NCBI RefSeq assembly: GCF_026004115.1
Contig: NZ_BPIM01000001.1
Location: 2,212,501 to 2,276,500 of the forward strand
DNA: 64,000 nucleotides
Direction: 5' to 3'
Source of the DNA: Meiothermus sp.
GTDB lineage: Bacteria > Deinococcota > Deinococci > Deinococcales > Thermaceae
Shown here one piece after another: positions 15,847 through 23,363 of this stretch; within the stretch, counting starts at the first letter, position 1; every line of letters starts with the position of its first letter. A model generated the notes under the pieces. It was given only the letters and a program-made list of their open reading frames with translations. It did no database searches and had not been told where the DNA came from. The position numbers and the translations under genes are program-made.

Positions 15847-16878
15847 ATGCAGCGTTGGTTCGTGGTGCTTGTCGCGTATTTTGGGTTTGCGTTGGCGCAG
15901 GGTTCGGTTCAGGCTCCTGCAGGCTGGCAGGAGATTCGTCCTGGGGGTGCGGCGGTCTGCTCGGACGGCTCACCCTGGCGTTTTTATGTGGCGCCTGGGG
16001 CTACCGATAAGGTGATTGTAAATTTCCAAGGAGGCGGGGCTTGCTGGGACGCCGCGACATGTAACCCCCAGTCGCGCCTGTACACCACCCGGCTGCAAAT
16101 CCAGGACTTGCAAGCAGGGCAGGGGGTCTTCAATCGCAACAACCCCGAAAACCCCTTCCGCGACTGGACCCACGTGTTTGTACCCTACTGCACCGCCGAC
16201 CTACACTGGGGCAACAATCTCGCCCGCTATGGCGACCTGAGCATTCAGCACAAAGGGGCGGTGAATGCCCGGCAGGCTGTGCTGTGGGTTTTTAACAACA
16301 TTCCCAACCCCCAGAACGTGATGGTTACGGGCTGTAGCGCAGGGGGATATGGCTCCATTATGTGGGCGCCCTACTTCATGCGCCGCTATCCCAACGCCAA
16401 CGTGGTGCAGTTGGGGGATGCAGCGCTGGGGGTGGCCCCCGCGTCCTTTTTCCCGGTGGCCTCGGCAGCCTGGGGCATCCAGGGGGCCCTGCCGGGCTGG
16501 ATAGGGGGCCTCGAGCCCGCCCGGCTTGGCTCCAACGACCTGTACCAGGTCTTTGCCAGGGCCTACCCCAGCCGCAGTTTTGCCCAGTACAGCACCCTGC
16601 TGGACGAGGTTCAGATTTTCTTCTATAGCCTGATCCTGGGCCAGCCGCGTCCCACGCCAGAAATTGCCCAGCAGTGGGTTCGGGGTGCCCTTTCGAACCT
16701 CGCGGCCATCAAGCAGTCGGCCCCCAACTTCTATAGCTACCTGGCCCCCGGCAGCCAGCACTGCATCATCGGGCGGCCCGAGTTCTACAGCACCAAGGTG
16801 GGTGATGTAAGTTTTGCCGACTGGGTGCGCAAGCTGGTCTCGGACGGGAAGCCCGGGGATGTGGCCCCGCCCAGGTAA
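15847..16878 (+). CDS. Secreted pectin acetylesterase/Notum-family hydrolase
   Basis: Serine esterase of 343 residues with signal peptide MQRWFVVLVAYFGFALAQG. Family hallmarks are FQGGGACWD (oxyanion region), the nucleophile elbow GCSAGGYG (about residue 164), an Asp in QLGDAALG and the C-terminal His in GSQHCIIG. These match the pectinacetylesterase family, whose members deacetylate plant polysaccharide or lipidated substrates. Ribosome-binding site AAAGGAGG. A single gene; the actual substrate is unknown. Confidence 0.88.
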   Translation: MQRWFVVLVAYFGFALAQGSVQAPAGWQEIRPGGAAVCSDGSPWRFYVAPGATDKVIVNFQGGGACWDAATCNPQSRLYTTRLQIQDLQAGQGVFNRNNPENPFRDWTHVFVPYCTADLHWGNNLARYGDLSIQHKGAVNARQAVLWVFNNIPNPQNVMVTGCSAGGYGSIMWAPYFMRRYPNANVVQLGDAALGVAPASFFPVASAAWGIQGALPGWIGGLEPARLGSNDLYQVFARAYPSRSFAQYSTLLDEVQIFFYSLILGQPRPTPEIAQQWVRGALSNLAAIKQSAPNFYSYLAPGSQHCIIGRPEFYSTKVGDVSFADWVRKLVSDGKPGDVAPPR

Positions 16879-16919
16879 GTCCAAACCGCAGGGCCCCGGG
16901 CGAGTATTGGGGCTTTGGG

Positions 16920-17732
16920 TCACGATCCTTCCAGTTCTTCCCAGTGAAGTCCCTGCGGGGTTGTCCCGGTAGAGGGCTTTCGCTGGGGGGAAAAGCTGGC
17001 AAACCAGTCACGCAGGTGCGGCTCGAGGCCGACCAACAGCTTGTGTACCGTAGACTTCTTAAGGGGAGCTGCTTGTAGCAGGCCTTTTAGGAGCATGTCG
17101 CTCTTTTCCTCCACCAGTCGTGCGGCCTCGAGGGTAAACTGCCCCTGGAACCACAGCTGATCGGAAAGCCCTTTGGGCTTGCTATCGTAGCTGCCCAGGC
17201 TGGGCTGGCTGGGCGTGAGGTGGGCCAGCAGCAGGCCCCACTGCCTGGCCTGGGGGTAGAGTTCCGGTAGGGCCTGCTGGAGCGCCAGAAGATAAAGGTA
17301 GTTGGCCAGAAACTCGTCTACCCAGCGAACCCGGGTACGCAGCTTCCAGGCCACGGCTACGGCGTGGGCGTACTCGTGTCCCAGGTTGAGATCCAGAAAG
17401 TCGCTGGGCTGGCCGGGAGGCTTGCCGGCCCTCTTGATGGCCGGCACCAGGGTCTCGCGCAGCCGCCAAATTAAACGTTCGGGGTAGTGGGCCGGCAGGA
17501 ACAAATAAAGGCCTTCCCGCAGGCTGGTGCGTTGGAAAGGAAAGCCATAGGGGTGCTTGACCCGGGTCTTCCAGTCGGTCTCATCCAGCACCATCAGGTG
17601 CACCGGAGGCACCTCGGCGTAGCGCGCTAGCACCGCTCGCAAGTCCAGCAGGTAGGCCTGCATGGCCCTGGCCCGCAGCACCGAGCCCTCCGAGGCCTGC
17701 AGGGGGATATGGGGGTGGGGGAGGGCCTGCAC
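16920..17732 (-). CDS. HExxH-containing putative zinc peptidase
   Basis: Soluble protein of about 270 residues, function unknown. The motif HEYAHAVAVAW followed about 20 residues later by WVDEFLAN is the layout of a gluzincin-type metalloprotease (two His, catalytic Glu, downstream Glu ligand). No signal peptide is visible, so it is probably cytosolic. The frame is open to 17816, but that start overlaps galE by 68 nt, so GTG 17732, 17 nt after the galE stop, is preferred. It may share the galE transcript. Confidence 0.6.
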   Translation of the reverse strand: MQALPHPHIPLQASEGSVLRARAMQAYLLDLRAVLARYAEVPPVHLMVLDETDWKTRVKHPYGFPFQRTSLREGLYLFLPAHYPERLIWRLRETLVPAIKRAGKPPGQPSDFLDLNLGHEYAHAVAVAWKLRTRVRWVDEFLANYLYLLALQQALPELYPQARQWGLLLAHLTPSQPSLGSYDSKPKGLSDQLWFQGQFTLEAARLVEEKSDMLLKGLLQAAPLKKSTVHKLLVGLEPHLRDWFASFSPQRKPSTGTTPQGLHWEELEGS

Positions 17733-17748
17733 AGCTTGATTGTAAGCG

Positions 17749-18753
17749 TCAGGCGTACCCCAGAATTGCCTTGCGCTTCTGCCCCCAGGCCAGGGCGCTG
17801 GCAATGCCTTCGTCAATCGAGTGCTCGGCCCTCCAGCCCAAAAGCTCCAAAGCCCGGTCGGCGTTGGCGTAGGCTCCGGCTACATCTCCTGGGCGGGGTG
17901 GGGCTTCGCGCTTGGGGATTGGCTTTCCGTACACACGCTCGAAGGCTGCGACCAGCTCCTTCACCGTGACCCCGTTGCCGGTGCCCAGGTTTATCACCAC
18001 ATAGGGGCTTTTGGTTTTTTGTATGACCGTGTCGAACTGCTCTACCGCCTTCACGTGGGCCATGGCTAGATCCCACACGTGGATATAGTCACGAATGCCC
18101 GAGCCGTCGCGGGTGGGCCAATCCACGCCGGTAATGGTGAACTCGGGCAGCTTGCCCAGGGCCACGTCTACCATCTTGCCCAGTACGTGGCTGGGTTCGC
18201 GCACATGGATGCCGGTGCGCAGTTTGGGGTCGGCCCCGATGGGGTTGAAGTATCGAAGGGCAATGCCGCGCAGGGGGGTGGCTTTCGCCAGGTCTTCCAG
18301 CACCATCTCCATCATGTACTTGGTGCGGGCGTAGGGTGAGCTGGGTTTGAGCGGCGAGGTCTCGGTCACCTTGAACCCCGGCACGGCGTCGTAGATGGAG
18401 GCCGAGGAGCTGAACACCACCCGGGGGTAGCCGAGTTCCCCCAGGTTTTTGAATAGCTCGAGGCTTTTGCAGACGTTCTCGCGGTAATAGAGGTAAGGCT
18501 CCTGCACCGACTCCGGCACCACAATGCGCGCAGCGCAGTGGATGGTGCTGTGAATATCGGGGTGCTCCAGAAAGATCCGCTCCAGTAAGGCTTTGTCGGC
18601 GATGTCGCCCTGGTAGAAAATTTTGCCCTCGGTAAAGGCCCGGGGGCCCGTTACCAGCGAGTCCAGCAGCACTGGCACATGGCCGGTGTCCTCTAGCGCG
18701 TTGGCGACGGTGCTGCCGATGTACCCTGCTCCGCCTGTAATTAGAACCTTCAT
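17749..18753 (-). CDS. galE: UDP-glucose 4-epimerase
   Basis: Short-chain dehydrogenase-type epimerase interconverting UDP-glucose and UDP-galactose for glycolipid and polysaccharide synthesis. 334 residues. It has an N-terminal Rossmann motif (MKVLITGGAGYIGS), the catalytic SSSASIYD with YARTKY (Tyr-X3-Lys), and the substrate motif LRYFNPIGA. ATG 18753 is right at the Rossmann strand, and TACAAT sits 7 nt upstream (leaderless). The longer in-frame extension is translated MITE sequence and is rejected. It is divergent from the CoA-transferase gene with the MITE in between. Confidence 0.95.
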   Translation of the reverse strand: MKVLITGGAGYIGSTVANALEDTGHVPVLLDSLVTGPRAFTEGKIFYQGDIADKALLERIFLEHPDIHSTIHCAARIVVPESVQEPYLYYRENVCKSLELFKNLGELGYPRVVFSSSASIYDAVPGFKVTETSPLKPSSPYARTKYMMEMVLEDLAKATPLRGIALRYFNPIGADPKLRTGIHVREPSHVLGKMVDVALGKLPEFTITGVDWPTRDGSGIRDYIHVWDLAMAHVKAVEQFDTVIQKTKSPYVVINLGTGNGVTVKELVAAFERVYGKPIPKREAPPRPGDVAGAYANADRALELLGWRAEHSIDEGIASALAWGQKRKAILGYA

Positions 18754-18760
18754 GGGCCCG

Positions 18761-18766
18761 ATTGTA
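18761..18766 (-). promoter_or_regulatory. Leaderless -10 box of galE
   Basis: TACAAT on the minus strand, 7 nt before the ATG. The -35 region would fall inside the left end of the MITE copy at 18774-19005. Confidence 0.55.
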
Positions 18767-18773
18767 CCTGCAA

Positions 18774-19005
18774 TACCGGATTCAAAAAGGCAGTCAACAA
18801 GACCAAAAGCCCTGGCGACTGTCTTTTTGAATCCTAGAGCACACCCCTCCCGAACGGTCGGCGAAGAAAGCGTCTCCATTCCAAAGGGGCTTACGCCCTC
18901 CGCTACGCGGATAACTTCCAAGGGGCGGTGTCGCCCTCGGCTACGCGGATAACTTCGGTTGGGTTGGTTCGTCACGGTTTGGCGACGAACCAACCGAATC
19001 TGGTA
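18774..19005 (+). mobile_element. MITE-like repeat family A, copy 2 (complete)
   Basis: A 232-bp non-coding element bounded by TACCGGATTC (18774-18783) and GAATCTGGTA (18996-19005). Inside the left end GGATTCAAAAAG pairs with CTTTTTGAATCC to form a hairpin. The TAGAGCACACCCC block and two 38-bp units follow. The right end is a hairpin, GGTTGGTTCGTC/GCGACGAACCAACC. The flanks are CAA and TGA, so no clear target duplication. No transposase; mobilisation in trans is inferred. Confidence 0.8.
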
Positions 19006-19013
19006 TGAAGCCT

Positions 19014-19019
19014 TAGTAT
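19014..19019 (+). promoter_or_regulatory. Leaderless -10 box of the CoA-transferase gene
   Basis: TAGTAT, 7 nt before ATG 19027. The -35 region would lie in the right end of the adjacent MITE. Confidence 0.5.
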
Positions 19020-19026
19020 TTTGACC

Positions 19027-20307
19027 ATGGGTGCACTGGACGGTCTCAAAGTGCTCGACCTTTCCCGTATTCTGGCGGGCCCTTACTGTACCCAGATGCT
19101 GGCTGACCTGGGCGCAGAGGTTTGGAAAATCGAGCCCCCCAGGGGCGACGACACCCGCAGTTGGGGCCCCCCCTTTATCAGGGGATGGGGGTTAGGGGTT
19201 AGCAATTCGCTGGAGAAAGGTAAATTCTCCTTAGAAACTGCCTCGCCGAGATGGGAGGTTGCACCCGAGGGCGAAAGCGCTTACTTCCTCTCCTGCAACC
19301 GGGGCAAGAAGAGCTTGGTGGTGAATCTCAAAGACCCCCGGGGCCAGCAGATTGTGCAGGCGCTGGCCAGGCAGGCCGATGTGCTGGTGGAGAACTACAA
19401 AACCGGCGACCTGGCCCGCTATGGCCTGGACTATGCCAGCCTCTCCCGGCTGAACCCAGGGCTTATATACCTCTCCATCACCGGCTACGGCCAGACCGGC
19501 CCCCGCGCACAGGAACCCGGCTACGACGTGGCGGTGCAGGGGCTTTGCGGCATCATGTCGGTGACGGGGGAACCGGAAGGCCCGCCCATGCGGGTTCCGG
19601 TGGCCTGGATAGACCTGATGACCGGGATGAACGGGGCCATTGCGGTGCTGGGGGCCCTCCAGGAGCGGACTCGAAGCGGGTTGGGTCAGCATATTGACCT
19701 AGCGCTTTTTGATGTGGGGTTGGCGGCCATGGTTAACCTGGCCCAGAGTTACCTGGTGACCCAGCAGTTACCCGAGCGGCTGGGCAACGCCCATCCCCAG
19801 ATTGTCCCCTACGGCGCTTTTGCCGCCTCGGATGGCTGGTTCATGCTGACCGTGGGCAACGACGAGCAGTACCGGCGGGTCTGCGAGGCTGCCGAGCACC
19901 CAGAACTCTGGGAGGATGTGCGTTTTCAGACAAATGCAGGCCGGGTGACCCATCGCGCCGAGCTACTGCCCAGGCTCGAGGCTATTCTGCGCACCCGCTC
20001 CCGCCGGGAGTGGCTGCGGCGCTTCAGCCAGGCCGGCGTTCCGGTCACCCCCATCAACAACCTGGCCGAGGCCTTTGCCGAGCCCCAAGCCCAGGCCCGG
20101 GGTATGCGCCTGGAGGTTGCGCACCCGACCCTGGGCGCCATTCCCCTGGTGGGCTCCCCGCTGGCCCACCTGTCGCGCACCCCTGCTCAGGTTCAAGCCC
20201 ACCCGCCGCTGTTGGGAGAGCATACGCGGGCCGTGCTCACGGAGGTGCTGGGCTACACGCCGGAGCAAGTCCAGAACCTGGTAGACGCCGGGGTGGTCAA
20301 GGTTTGA
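19027..20307 (+). CDS. Class III (CaiB/BaiF) CoA-transferase
   Basis: Transfers CoA between carboxylic acids through an Asp-linked thioester. 426 residues. Opening GLKVLDLSRILAGPYCTQMLADLGAEVWKIEPP, then FLSCNRGKKSLVVNLK and GYDVAVQG, whose Asp is the catalytic residue. The C-terminal part has PHPPLLGEHTRAVL-type family sequence (here AHPPLLGEHTRAVL). Residues about 52-80 (19180-19265) form an insertion, absent from the usual RSWGPPF-ESAYFLS continuity, encoded by a less G+C-rich stretch with a hairpin. It is leaderless. Substrate unknown; no partner enzymes nearby. Confidence 0.92.
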   Translation: MGALDGLKVLDLSRILAGPYCTQMLADLGAEVWKIEPPRGDDTRSWGPPFIRGWGLGVSNSLEKGKFSLETASPRWEVAPEGESAYFLSCNRGKKSLVVNLKDPRGQQIVQALARQADVLVENYKTGDLARYGLDYASLSRLNPGLIYLSITGYGQTGPRAQEPGYDVAVQGLCGIMSVTGEPEGPPMRVPVAWIDLMTGMNGAIAVLGALQERTRSGLGQHIDLALFDVGLAAMVNLAQSYLVTQQLPERLGNAHPQIVPYGAFAASDGWFMLTVGNDEQYRRVCEAAEHPELWEDVRFQTNAGRVTHRAELLPRLEAILRTRSRREWLRRFSQAGVPVTPINNLAEAFAEPQAQARGMRLEVAHPTLGAIPLVGSPLAHLSRTPAQVQAHPPLLGEHTRAVLTEVLGYTPEQVQNLVDAGVVKV

Positions 20308-20404
20308 GATAGGGCGGTAGAAAAGAAGATTTTGCCACCGTGAGCCTGAGCGGTGCCGGCCTGGTGTGCTCGAGGCCCCTATTTGAGCCCGGCGCGCGTG
20401 CTTC

Positions 20405-21352
20405 CTACGGGGGAACGATGTCGAAGATGACGCTGGTGCTGGCCGCCACCCCCATCTCCGAGGTGGGCAGCACCGGCCCGCTGAAGCTGGCCTTGCCGTC
20501 GTTGATGGCATACAGGAACAAGAAGGTTCTGCCGGCAGGAACTACCACCTGGTCGGCTGGGATGGTAAAGCTGCGGTTCGTACCGGGGATGCTGGTAACC
20601 ACATAGTTGAGCGGGCCGTTGCCCAGCAGGTGCAGGTAGAAGCGGTCGGGGTCGGGGCCAGTATAACTCCAGGTGACGGTCAGGGGTTGGTTTGCTGTGA
20701 TGCGAGCGTCGGCAGCGGGAGCGGTGAGGATAGGGGCCGGGGGGATGGCCGCCGAGCCGTTGATGGTGCCTTCCGGCACGGTGATGCTCAGGTTGAGCAC
20801 GGTGCCCGCCGTTGCGCCGGGAATGCTGGTTGCGGAGTAGGAACCGGGCGGGTTTAGGTAGGTGAGTGGGGTACCGTTGATGGTGACGGTAGCCGAACTG
20901 AAGGCCACGCCCGTATCGGTGGAGAGGTACAGGTTGGGGTTGCTGGCCCCCAACCAGTTACCCCATACCCGGTACTTTGTGGAAGCCAACGCTGGGGTCT
21001 CCACCTCGGCGGAGTTGTTCCATTCGCTCTGGAGGCTGGCGTTCACCGCCCGGATGCGGTAGGTGTAGCGGGTGCTGGGGGCCAGGCCGCTGTCGGTGTG
21101 GCTCTGTCCCGGAGGGCCGCCCATCTCGTGGGGGATGCTTGTGAGCAGGCTGAAGCTGCCACTGCCCACCTTGCGTTCAATCTGGTAAGCGGTAGCGCCG
21201 TCCACCTTTAGCCAGGTCAAGCCGATGGTGGTGCTCGAGCCCACCGTGGCCGTGAAATTGCCCGGTTTGCCCAGGGTGGGCGGGGGTGGGTTCTGCGGGC
21301 AAGCGGTCAGGAAGACCATAGCTACCAGGTAGAGCCAGGGATAAGGTTTCAC
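20405..21352 (-). CDS. Lipoprotein with fibronectin type III domain
   Basis: Exported lipoprotein of 315 residues: signal peptide with lipobox LTAC (about residue 18), a Pro-rich linker, then an FN3 domain (about residues 30-118; KPGNFTATV, TYTYRIRAVN-like strands RYTYRIRAV). Two further beta-rich modules follow (SATVTINGTPLTY; a region around QPLTVTWSYTGPDPDRFYLHL). Last gene of a five-gene operon from 23296, 11 nt after the preceding gene. Probably a surface adhesion or binding protein; no enzyme motif seen. Confidence 0.8.
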   Translation of the reverse strand: MKPYPWLYLVAMVFLTACPQNPPPPTLGKPGNFTATVGSSTTIGLTWLKVDGATAYQIERKVGSGSFSLLTSIPHEMGGPPGQSHTDSGLAPSTRYTYRIRAVNASLQSEWNNSAEVETPALASTKYRVWGNWLGASNPNLYLSTDTGVAFSSATVTINGTPLTYLNPPGSYSATSIPGATAGTVLNLSITVPEGTINGSAAIPPAPILTAPAADARITANQPLTVTWSYTGPDPDRFYLHLLGNGPLNYVVTSIPGTNRSFTIPADQVVVPAGRTFLFLYAINDGKASFSGPVLPTSEMGVAASTSVIFDIVPP

Positions 21353-21363
21353 GGGCTTTTCTC

Positions 21364-22026
21364 CTATTTACGGCATTCGAGCCGCACCCGGAAGCTGGGA
21401 TCCGGTACGGTGTAGCGGATCTTGAGCGAGGTGAGCATCTTGTTGGCATCCAGCAGTAGCAATAGCTTGGTGGGGGTGCGCTCGATTTCGTCGGAGTAGA
21501 AGAGGGCCTCCTCCACCATGCTGGTGCCCTGGGCAAAGGGCTTGTCGCGCATTTCGAGGTATTGCGACTCTATGGTGTTGCCGTTGTCGAGTACCAGCCT
21601 GAGGCCCTGCCAACCGGTGCCCGCCAGGGCCGCGCCGTTGGCAGTGGTGCCGTTGCGCAGCTCGAGCCTGGCCTTCCAGCCCCTACGGCCCTCCGCAGGC
21701 AGCGGCTCCAGGCTAAGCACCCGGAAGCGCCAGATGCCGTTAAAGAGCCACTCGTTCTGACAGCCCTCCAGCGCAGCAATCTGGTTGGCCCCGCCCTGGG
21801 CCGTCGGTGTGCTGGGTAGGGTTAGGCTCAGGGTGGCGCCGGAGAGACTGACCCCCACCCCGGCGGCCCTCAGCGCATCCAGCGGCACGTAGGTCTTGCC
21901 GCCTACCACGATGGCCGGGGCGCTGGCGGCCTTGCTGTTGATGAGCAAGCGGTAGGTTTTCTGGGCGGCCTGGGCCAGGGCCAGGGTTGTAAATAGCAGG
22001 AAAAGTGCCATCAAGATTCTTTGCAT
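21364..22026 (-). CDS. Secreted protein with copper amine oxidase N-terminal-like domain
   Basis: 220-residue protein with signal peptide MQRILMALFLLFTTLALAQA. After it comes a short stalk-like domain of the copper amine oxidase N-terminal type (INSKAASAPAIVVGGKTYVPLDALRAAGVGVSLSG), which usually mediates surface association and is not catalytic. The C-terminal part is a beta-rich domain of unknown type with two Cys (ALEGCQNEW and the last residues ECRK) that could form a disulfide. Fourth gene of the operon. Confidence 0.8.
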   Translation of the reverse strand: MQRILMALFLLFTTLALAQAAQKTYRLLINSKAASAPAIVVGGKTYVPLDALRAAGVGVSLSGATLSLTLPSTPTAQGGANQIAALEGCQNEWLFNGIWRFRVLSLEPLPAEGRRGWKARLELRNGTTANGAALAGTGWQGLRLVLDNGNTIESQYLEMRDKPFAQGTSMVEEALFYSDEIERTPTKLLLLLDANKMLTSLKIRYTVPDPSFRVRLECRK

Positions 22027-22036
22027 AGGCTAGCTC

Positions 22037-22975
22037 CTAAGGGTTAATCACCAGAATGTTGAACTGGGTGCCGCTTGGGATGTTGGTGGTGGCGCTGGGG
22101 CTGATCAAACACCACCGGTTGACAGCAGTGCTGTAATAAACTCCCACCGGAATGGAGAGGGTTCCGGTGGAGGGGCCGCTGCGGAAGGTTACCAGCACGA
22201 TGGCATTAGGCTCGTTGTTGAGGAACGGGTGATCCATGCAGGAGGTGGATGCAGCGCTGGTGGTGGTGTGAATAAAGGCCGGTGAGCGGTTGTCTGTGGC
22301 GGTAGGATAGGTCTTGATGCGACCATAAATGGCTAGAGCTGTACCGCCGGGCTCTGAATTGCCTGCATAAACTGCAATAGCATCGTTCCTGTAAGCCACG
22401 GCAGAAAAGCCTTTATCGCCAGAGCCGTAGACATCAGCCCTGAAAGCGTCTTTGGCTGCACCGTTTGTGGTCAGGCGCAGACCCCAGGGTGGGGGTGACG
22501 CGGATGGAACCGATCCGTTGTACGGGAGTGAGAGACCATCTTCACCCCAGGTCAGATTCCCGCTGCTGACCTTGAGCACGCGGTTGTCGGCTGCTCCGAT
22601 GGCGGAGAGCTTGTTCAAGGTGACCCCACCGTTTTTGATGGAGAATGTGCTGCCGGAAAGCTCGAGGCTGCTGCCATCGGCGCTGTAGGTGCTGCCCCCG
22701 CTGCCCGCGTCGTCTGGCTCGCAGACTACGGTGCCGTCGGCATAGATGGCTCGGATGCTGCTACCCTCGCCACAGGTGGCGGTGACGCGGTTTTGCTTGC
22801 CGGTCTCGAGGGCCTCGATCCCTGCTTTGAGGGTGCTAAAGTTGGCGTTGACCTCGCTCGACTTGATGGGGGTATTGGGGGAAAAGAGGATGAGATTGCC
22901 CACCGCTGTCACATAGAGCCCCCCGGCGGCCAGCAAGGCCCCCAGGGCGAAAAACATCAGGCTGCGTCCGCGCAT
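22037..22975 (-). CDS. Secreted beta-rich hypothetical protein
   Basis: 312-residue protein with an N-terminal signal or anchor (MRGRSLMFFALGALLAAGGLYV) and a tail-fibre-like opening IKSSEVNANFSTLKAGIEALE. A Gly/Ser-rich region with repeated LSGSTFSIKNGGVTLNKL-type strands follows, then a C-terminal domain with one short Cys motif, STSCMDHPF. The start at 22975 is supported by AAGGAGGG; a longer in-frame start upstream overlaps the small lipoprotein gene and is rejected. Third gene of the operon. Function unknown. Confidence 0.75.
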   Translation of the reverse strand: MRGRSLMFFALGALLAAGGLYVTAVGNLILFSPNTPIKSSEVNANFSTLKAGIEALETGKQNRVTATCGEGSSIRAIYADGTVVCEPDDAGSGGSTYSADGSSLELSGSTFSIKNGGVTLNKLSAIGAADNRVLKVSSGNLTWGEDGLSLPYNGSVPSASPPPWGLRLTTNGAAKDAFRADVYGSGDKGFSAVAYRNDAIAVYAGNSEPGGTALAIYGRIKTYPTATDNRSPAFIHTTTSAASTSCMDHPFLNNEPNAIVLVTFRSGPSTGTLSIPVGVYYSTAVNRWCLISPSATTNIPSGTQFNILVINP

Positions 22976-22985
22976 GGCTCCCTCC

Positions 22986-23111
22986 TTACTGCCAGTTGGC
23001 CCCATCCCAAGTGCTGCTATCCCAGATAGCGCCTTGTGGGGCGGTGGAACCACCACAGGCCGCTAGCAGCAACAAGATCACCAATAACCTGAGCTTCCAG
23101 GGCTTTTTCAT
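22986..23111 (-). CDS. 41-residue micro-lipoprotein
   Basis: Very short gene with AGGAGG 8 nt upstream of its ATG. The product starts MKKPWKLRLLVILLLLAACGG, a full lipoprotein signal with lipobox LAAC, leaving a mature peptide of only about 23 residues rich in Trp, Asp and Ser (IWDSSTWDGANWQ). Its ATG overlaps the previous gene's stop (ATGA) and its stop TAA overlaps the next gene's ribosome-binding site, so it is well embedded in the operon. Function unknown. Confidence 0.7.
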   Translation of the reverse strand: MKKPWKLRLLVILLLLAACGGSTAPQGAIWDSSTWDGANWQ

Positions 23112-23296
23112 TGCTCTGACCTCCTATTGGGGGGGAGGTTCTCGAGCGCAAACACCCCTTCCAGATACCGCGCCAAAGCCTTCAGGCTGGCAAAGTAGCG
23201 TGGTGGGCTGTGGTCGGAGGGTTGCAGCTCAATACGCAACTGCCCTTCATCGTCCCGGGAAAGCTTAAGCAGGTAGGTCTGCCTAAGTGGGGGCAC
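23108..23296 (-). CDS. Small conserved protein, paralogue of 58704-58895
   Basis: 62-residue protein, no signal peptide, first gene of the five-gene operon. GTG start at 23296 follows GGGAGGTGAG. The pattern TYLLKL...RYFASLKALARYLEGVF matches that of the small protein at 58704-58895 (VYVVRI...RYFTEPSALAAFLQQE). Both genes belong to SARP-linked secretome islands. Looks like a small alpha/beta domain; function unknown. Confidence 0.7.
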   Translation of the reverse strand: MPPLRQTYLLKLSRDDEGQLRIELQPSDHSPPRYFASLKALARYLEGVFALENLPPNRRSEQ

Positions 23297-23315
23297 CTTC
23301 TCACCTCCCGGCGCC

Positions 23316-23350
23316 AGTATGCCGGGCGCGGTGTCGCAAGAGCGTCACAA
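23316..23350 (-). promoter_or_regulatory. SARP-type operator/promoter C of the 23296-20405 operon
   Basis: Minus strand: TTGTGAC, 4 nt, TTGCGAC, that is GTGAC (23344-23348) and GCGAC (23333-23337) repeated with 11-bp periodicity, then exactly 11 nt to the -10-like CATACT (23316-23321). The geometry equals that of operators A and B. The neighbouring gene is SARP-type regulator 1. The predicted leader is short, with its ribosome-binding site at about 23300-23308. Confidence 0.7.
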
Positions 23351-23363
23351 GGTGTGGGCAGGA

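Noticed and set aside
18754-18993. N-terminal extension of galE into the MITE
   Set aside because: The Rossmann motif starts at the internal Met (18753), and a leaderless -10 lies directly upstream; the extension is translated repeat.
691-20930. An 18-bp identical string (GTATCGGTGGAGAGGTAC) at about 693 and 20913
   Set aside because: Both places encode the same tyrosine-leucine-serine-threonine-aspartate stretch in unrelated proteins; chance similarity, not a repeat element.
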